DNA of 8,304 nt from Flavobacteriales bacterium (GTDB lineage Bacteria; Bacteroidota; Bacteroidia; Flavobacteriales_D; Sanyastnellaceae). The stretch lies in assembly GCA_015660615.1 (NCBI GenBank), contig DQKQ01000156.1:1-8304 (forward strand), read 5' to 3'. This document shows, in pieces, positions 6,609-8,304 of the stretch; within the stretch, counting starts at the first letter, position 1; the number at the start of each line of letters is the position of its first letter. The notes beneath the pieces are model-generated. The model did no database searches. It saw only the letters and a list, made by a program, of their open reading frames with translations, and was not told where the DNA came from. Made by a program: the position numbers and the translations under genes.

Positions 6609-7417
6609 ATTTCCTCCTCGAATATTGGGAAGCGCTATTTCCGTTGGTGCAATTTGGTGCAAGAATACTTGATATAATTCTGGTGGCTGCTATTGTGCTT
6701 TGGCTTTATAGGCTGACAAAAGGGACTCAAGCTATACCAGTTTTCATGGGACTTCTCACGATTTACCTAATCTGGAAAGTGGTATCCTTTGCAGGTTTAC
6801 CTGTCCTTGCTGAACTTCTGGGGCAATTCATAGGGGTAGGAATTATTGCTGTCATCATAGTCTTCCAACAAGAACTACGTCAATTTCTATTCTCAATCGG
6901 AGATAGAGCTAATATCGACAAACCTAAAAAGTGGTTAAATAAAATAATTTCTATTCGACATGAAGATCGTGCGCCCCTTAAAGTTGATGAAATTTGTTCT
7001 GCCGTTATTAATTTATCCTCACGAAAAGAGGGAGCTCTAATTGTTATTCAACGATCATCTGATCTCACTTTACATCTGCAAGCATCTACTAAACTCAACT
7101 CAGACATATTCGGGCCGTTAATCGAGGCAACCTTTCATAAGGACAACTCCATGCACGATGGTGGAATGTATATCGCGATAGGGCGAGTACGCGCCGTTAG
7201 ATGTGTGCTCCCTGTAACTCAAAGAAACGATATCCCCGCCGAACTCGGAATGAGACATAGAGCGGCCTTAGGATTGGCGGAAAAAACTGACGCACTCATA
7301 ATTATCGTTAGTGAAGAAACAGGGCTTATAAGTATAGCTATGGACGGGGAACTCCATAGGGGGATTGCCACAAATGATCTTCAAGAGATTGTTGAGAAAG
7401 AGCTCAAACCACGCTAA
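6605..7417 (+). CDS. cdaA: Diadenylate cyclase, membrane CdaA type
   Basis: CdaA makes the second messenger c-di-AMP from two ATP at the inner membrane. The 270-residue protein has three N-terminal helices (about 20-36, 43-63 and 74-88), the CdaA-type FQQELRQFLFSIGD (87-100), and a DisA_N cyclase domain (about 125-255). Cyclase motifs are REGALIV-like KEGALIVIQR (141-150), the catalytic loop MHDGGMYI (183-190), RHRAALG (217-223) and VSEETG (235-240). The usual DGA triad reads Asp185-Gly186-Gly187, and the expected Thr-Gly upstream appears as Ser161-Thr162. The RHR and SEET elements are intact, so activity is still likely. The start is GTG at 6605, inside the folP stop (GTGA overlap), pointing to coupled translation. 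No YbbR partner is present; the next gene is convergent 13 bp away with no clear terminator between. Confidence 0.94.
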   Translation: MNFLLEYWEALFPLVQFGARILDIILVAAIVLWLYRLTKGTQAIPVFMGLLTIYLIWKVVSFAGLPVLAELLGQFIGVGIIAVIIVFQQELRQFLFSIGDRANIDKPKKWLNKIISIRHEDRAPLKVDEICSAVINLSSRKEGALIVIQRSSDLTLHLQASTKLNSDIFGPLIEATFHKDNSMHDGGMYIAIGRVRAVRCVLPVTQRNDIPAELGMRHRAALGLAEKTDALIIIVSEETGLISIAMDGELHRGIATNDLQEIVEKELKPR

Positions 7418-7430
7418 GTATAAAGTTAAA

Positions 7431-8303
7431 TTACTTGGCCGACAGTATTAGCTTCTCAGTTGCTTTGACCTCTCCTGATTTGGCATCTATCAACCGCATC
7501 AAGTACGCTCCATGATTGATTGAGCTGACATCAATATTTAATCCTTCTACAAAAGGAATCGCATTTACTCTTAAAACTTCGCGACCTCTCAAGTCATAAA
7601 TTTCAATATGGCAGTTAGTGAATGGACCTGATAGCTTTATTGAAGATGAAGCAGGATTAGGTGTGATCATTAACTCGGCTCGTGATGATTCTATGCTTTC
7701 AATTGCTATATAATCCTCTGATGCACGAAGGATAAATAGCCCATCACGATTACTTACAGCTATATTTTTACTTGGAAAATAAGGATAATTAGACCAAGTC
7801 CCTGTAAACCCCGATGAATCATCTTCAACGTATGTGTCGAAAAAACCGTACAGTTCTATCATACCATCTTCAAGGATTGTAGAAACCCTCAGTCCACTTG
7901 AGTTGTTGGAAGCATAAATAAGTCCATTATTAACGTATAGGTTGTGGTCTGTGGATTGGGTGTCGTACTCATAATAGCCAATATTAACAGGGTTATCTAC
8001 GTCAGATATATCCATCATAAATGTCCTTGTGTTAGTGCCAGCAATCAATTCATCTTGCTCGTCATTGTAATAGAGCATTGTGTGATCTTCACTTACCCAT
8101 CCTTGATGTATGAAGACCGTTTCAACATTAGTGATAACAGATAGCACTTGTATATCAGACTTGTCATTTGTGTTGAGGATGGTTACACTTTCACCGTTAA
8201 AGCAAAGCACCAATTCAAACCCAAAGAAATCTTTGTCAGGGCCATGATAAACTATCGACTGCAAATCGTGGGTAGATGATTCATCATAAGACCCTACTAA
8301 GGC
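7431..8303 (-). CDS. Secreted choice-of-anchor B (LVIVD-type) protein with T9SS sorting domain, 5' end beyond window
   Basis: This is the C-terminal part of a secreted or surface protein; 290 codons are visible before the stop at 7431, and the frame is open to the right edge. The visible start of the segment (STHDLQSIVYHGPDKDFFG) and then THQGW-like IHQGWVSEDHTMLYYNDEQD, STDHNLYVNNGLIYASN and SGLRV match the choice-of-anchor B family, whose LVIVD-like repeats form a beta-propeller. The last 80 residues (about 7431-7670) form a type IX sorting domain: ITPNPASSSIKLSG, IEIYDLRGREVL, GLNIDVSSINHGAYLMRL and a final Lys-rich KATEKLILSAK. That domain directs export by the T9SS and removal or anchoring at the surface. 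The TTG at 8264 is only an internal codon, because conserved family sequence continues upstream of it. Substrate and role unknown. It converges on cdaA. Confidence 0.9.
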   Translation of the reverse strand, partial: ALVGSYDESSTHDLQSIVYHGPDKDFFGFELVLCFNGESVTILNTNDKSDIQVLSVITNVETVFIHQGWVSEDHTMLYYNDEQDELIAGTNTRTFMMDISDVDNPVNIGYYEYDTQSTDHNLYVNNGLIYASNNSSGLRVSTILEDGMIELYGFFDTYVEDDSSGFTGTWSNYPYFPSKNIAVSNRDGLFILRASEDYIAIESIESSRAELMITPNPASSSIKLSGPFTNCHIEIYDLRGREVLRVNAIPFVEGLNIDVSSINHGAYLMRLIDAKSGEVKATEKLILSAK

Positions 8304-8304
8304 A

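Noticed and set aside
7411..7436. Possible terminator between cdaA and the convergent secreted-protein gene
   Set aside because: Only a weak 5-bp AAGTA/TACTT symmetry with a 10-bp loop is visible, with low GC and no following U-run, so I do not call a terminator.
7944..8144. 66-codon plus-strand open frame
   Set aside because: It is antisense to the choice-of-anchor B protein, whose conserved motifs cover the same positions.

Overview
The window looks like chromosomal DNA from a member of the Bacteroidota, most likely a marine flavobacterium or close relative. The evidence is a C-terminal type IX secretion (T9SS) sorting domain, a DoxX/MauE-thioredoxin-like membrane protein of a type typical of this phylum, a tandem DUF1599 protein, a two-subunit-type methylmalonyl-CoA mutase small chain, weak or absent Shine-Dalgarno sites, and a Bacteroidota-like -7 box (TAnnTTTG). 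Nine protein genes fill almost the whole window. No RNA gene, CRISPR array, IS element or phage gene was seen, and no gene-free stretch reaches 300 bases.

Layout. (1) Positions 1-1395, minus: small-chain methylmalonyl-CoA mutase (mutA), still open at the left edge. (2) Positions 1427-2799, plus: a two-gene unit of a GmhB-like HAD phosphatase and a fold-type IV PLP enzyme (PabC-like aminodeoxychorismate lyase/aminotransferase). It diverges from mutA across 31 bp. (3) Positions 2773-5688, minus: a three-gene operon read as DUF1599 protein, then DoxX/thioredoxin-like membrane protein (ATGA overlap), then a DppB-type ABC permease (13-bp gap). The permease overlaps the convergent pabC-like gene by 27 bp. 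(4) Positions 5736-7417, plus: folP (dihydropteroate synthase) and cdaA (diadenylate cyclase), joined by a GTGA overlap and divergent from the DUF1599 operon. (5) Positions 7431-8303, minus: the C-terminal part of a secreted choice-of-anchor B (LVIVD-type) protein with a T9SS sorting domain, open at the right edge.

How the genes relate. The central block (permease, DoxX-thioredoxin-like protein and DUF1599 protein diverging from folP-cdaA) resembles an arrangement I recall from Bacteroidota chromosomes. It sets folate synthesis and c-di-AMP signalling beside an uncharacterised membrane module. A 17-bp palindrome (TAACTTG-CGC-CAAGTTA, 5717-5733) lies in the divergent intergenic region and could be a shared operator. 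The class IV PLP enzyme may supply p-aminobenzoate to the pathway that FolP serves.

Most of the window is housekeeping. The points that stand out are a GmhB-like phosphatase in which the three expected zinc-ligand cysteines are all serine, a diadenylate cyclase whose DGA motif reads DGG, a possible mutA-mutB fusion running off the left edge, the divergent palindrome, an ABC permease with no visible partner subunits, and the poorly understood DUF1599/DoxX operon. I see no clear undescribed defence or mobile system here.
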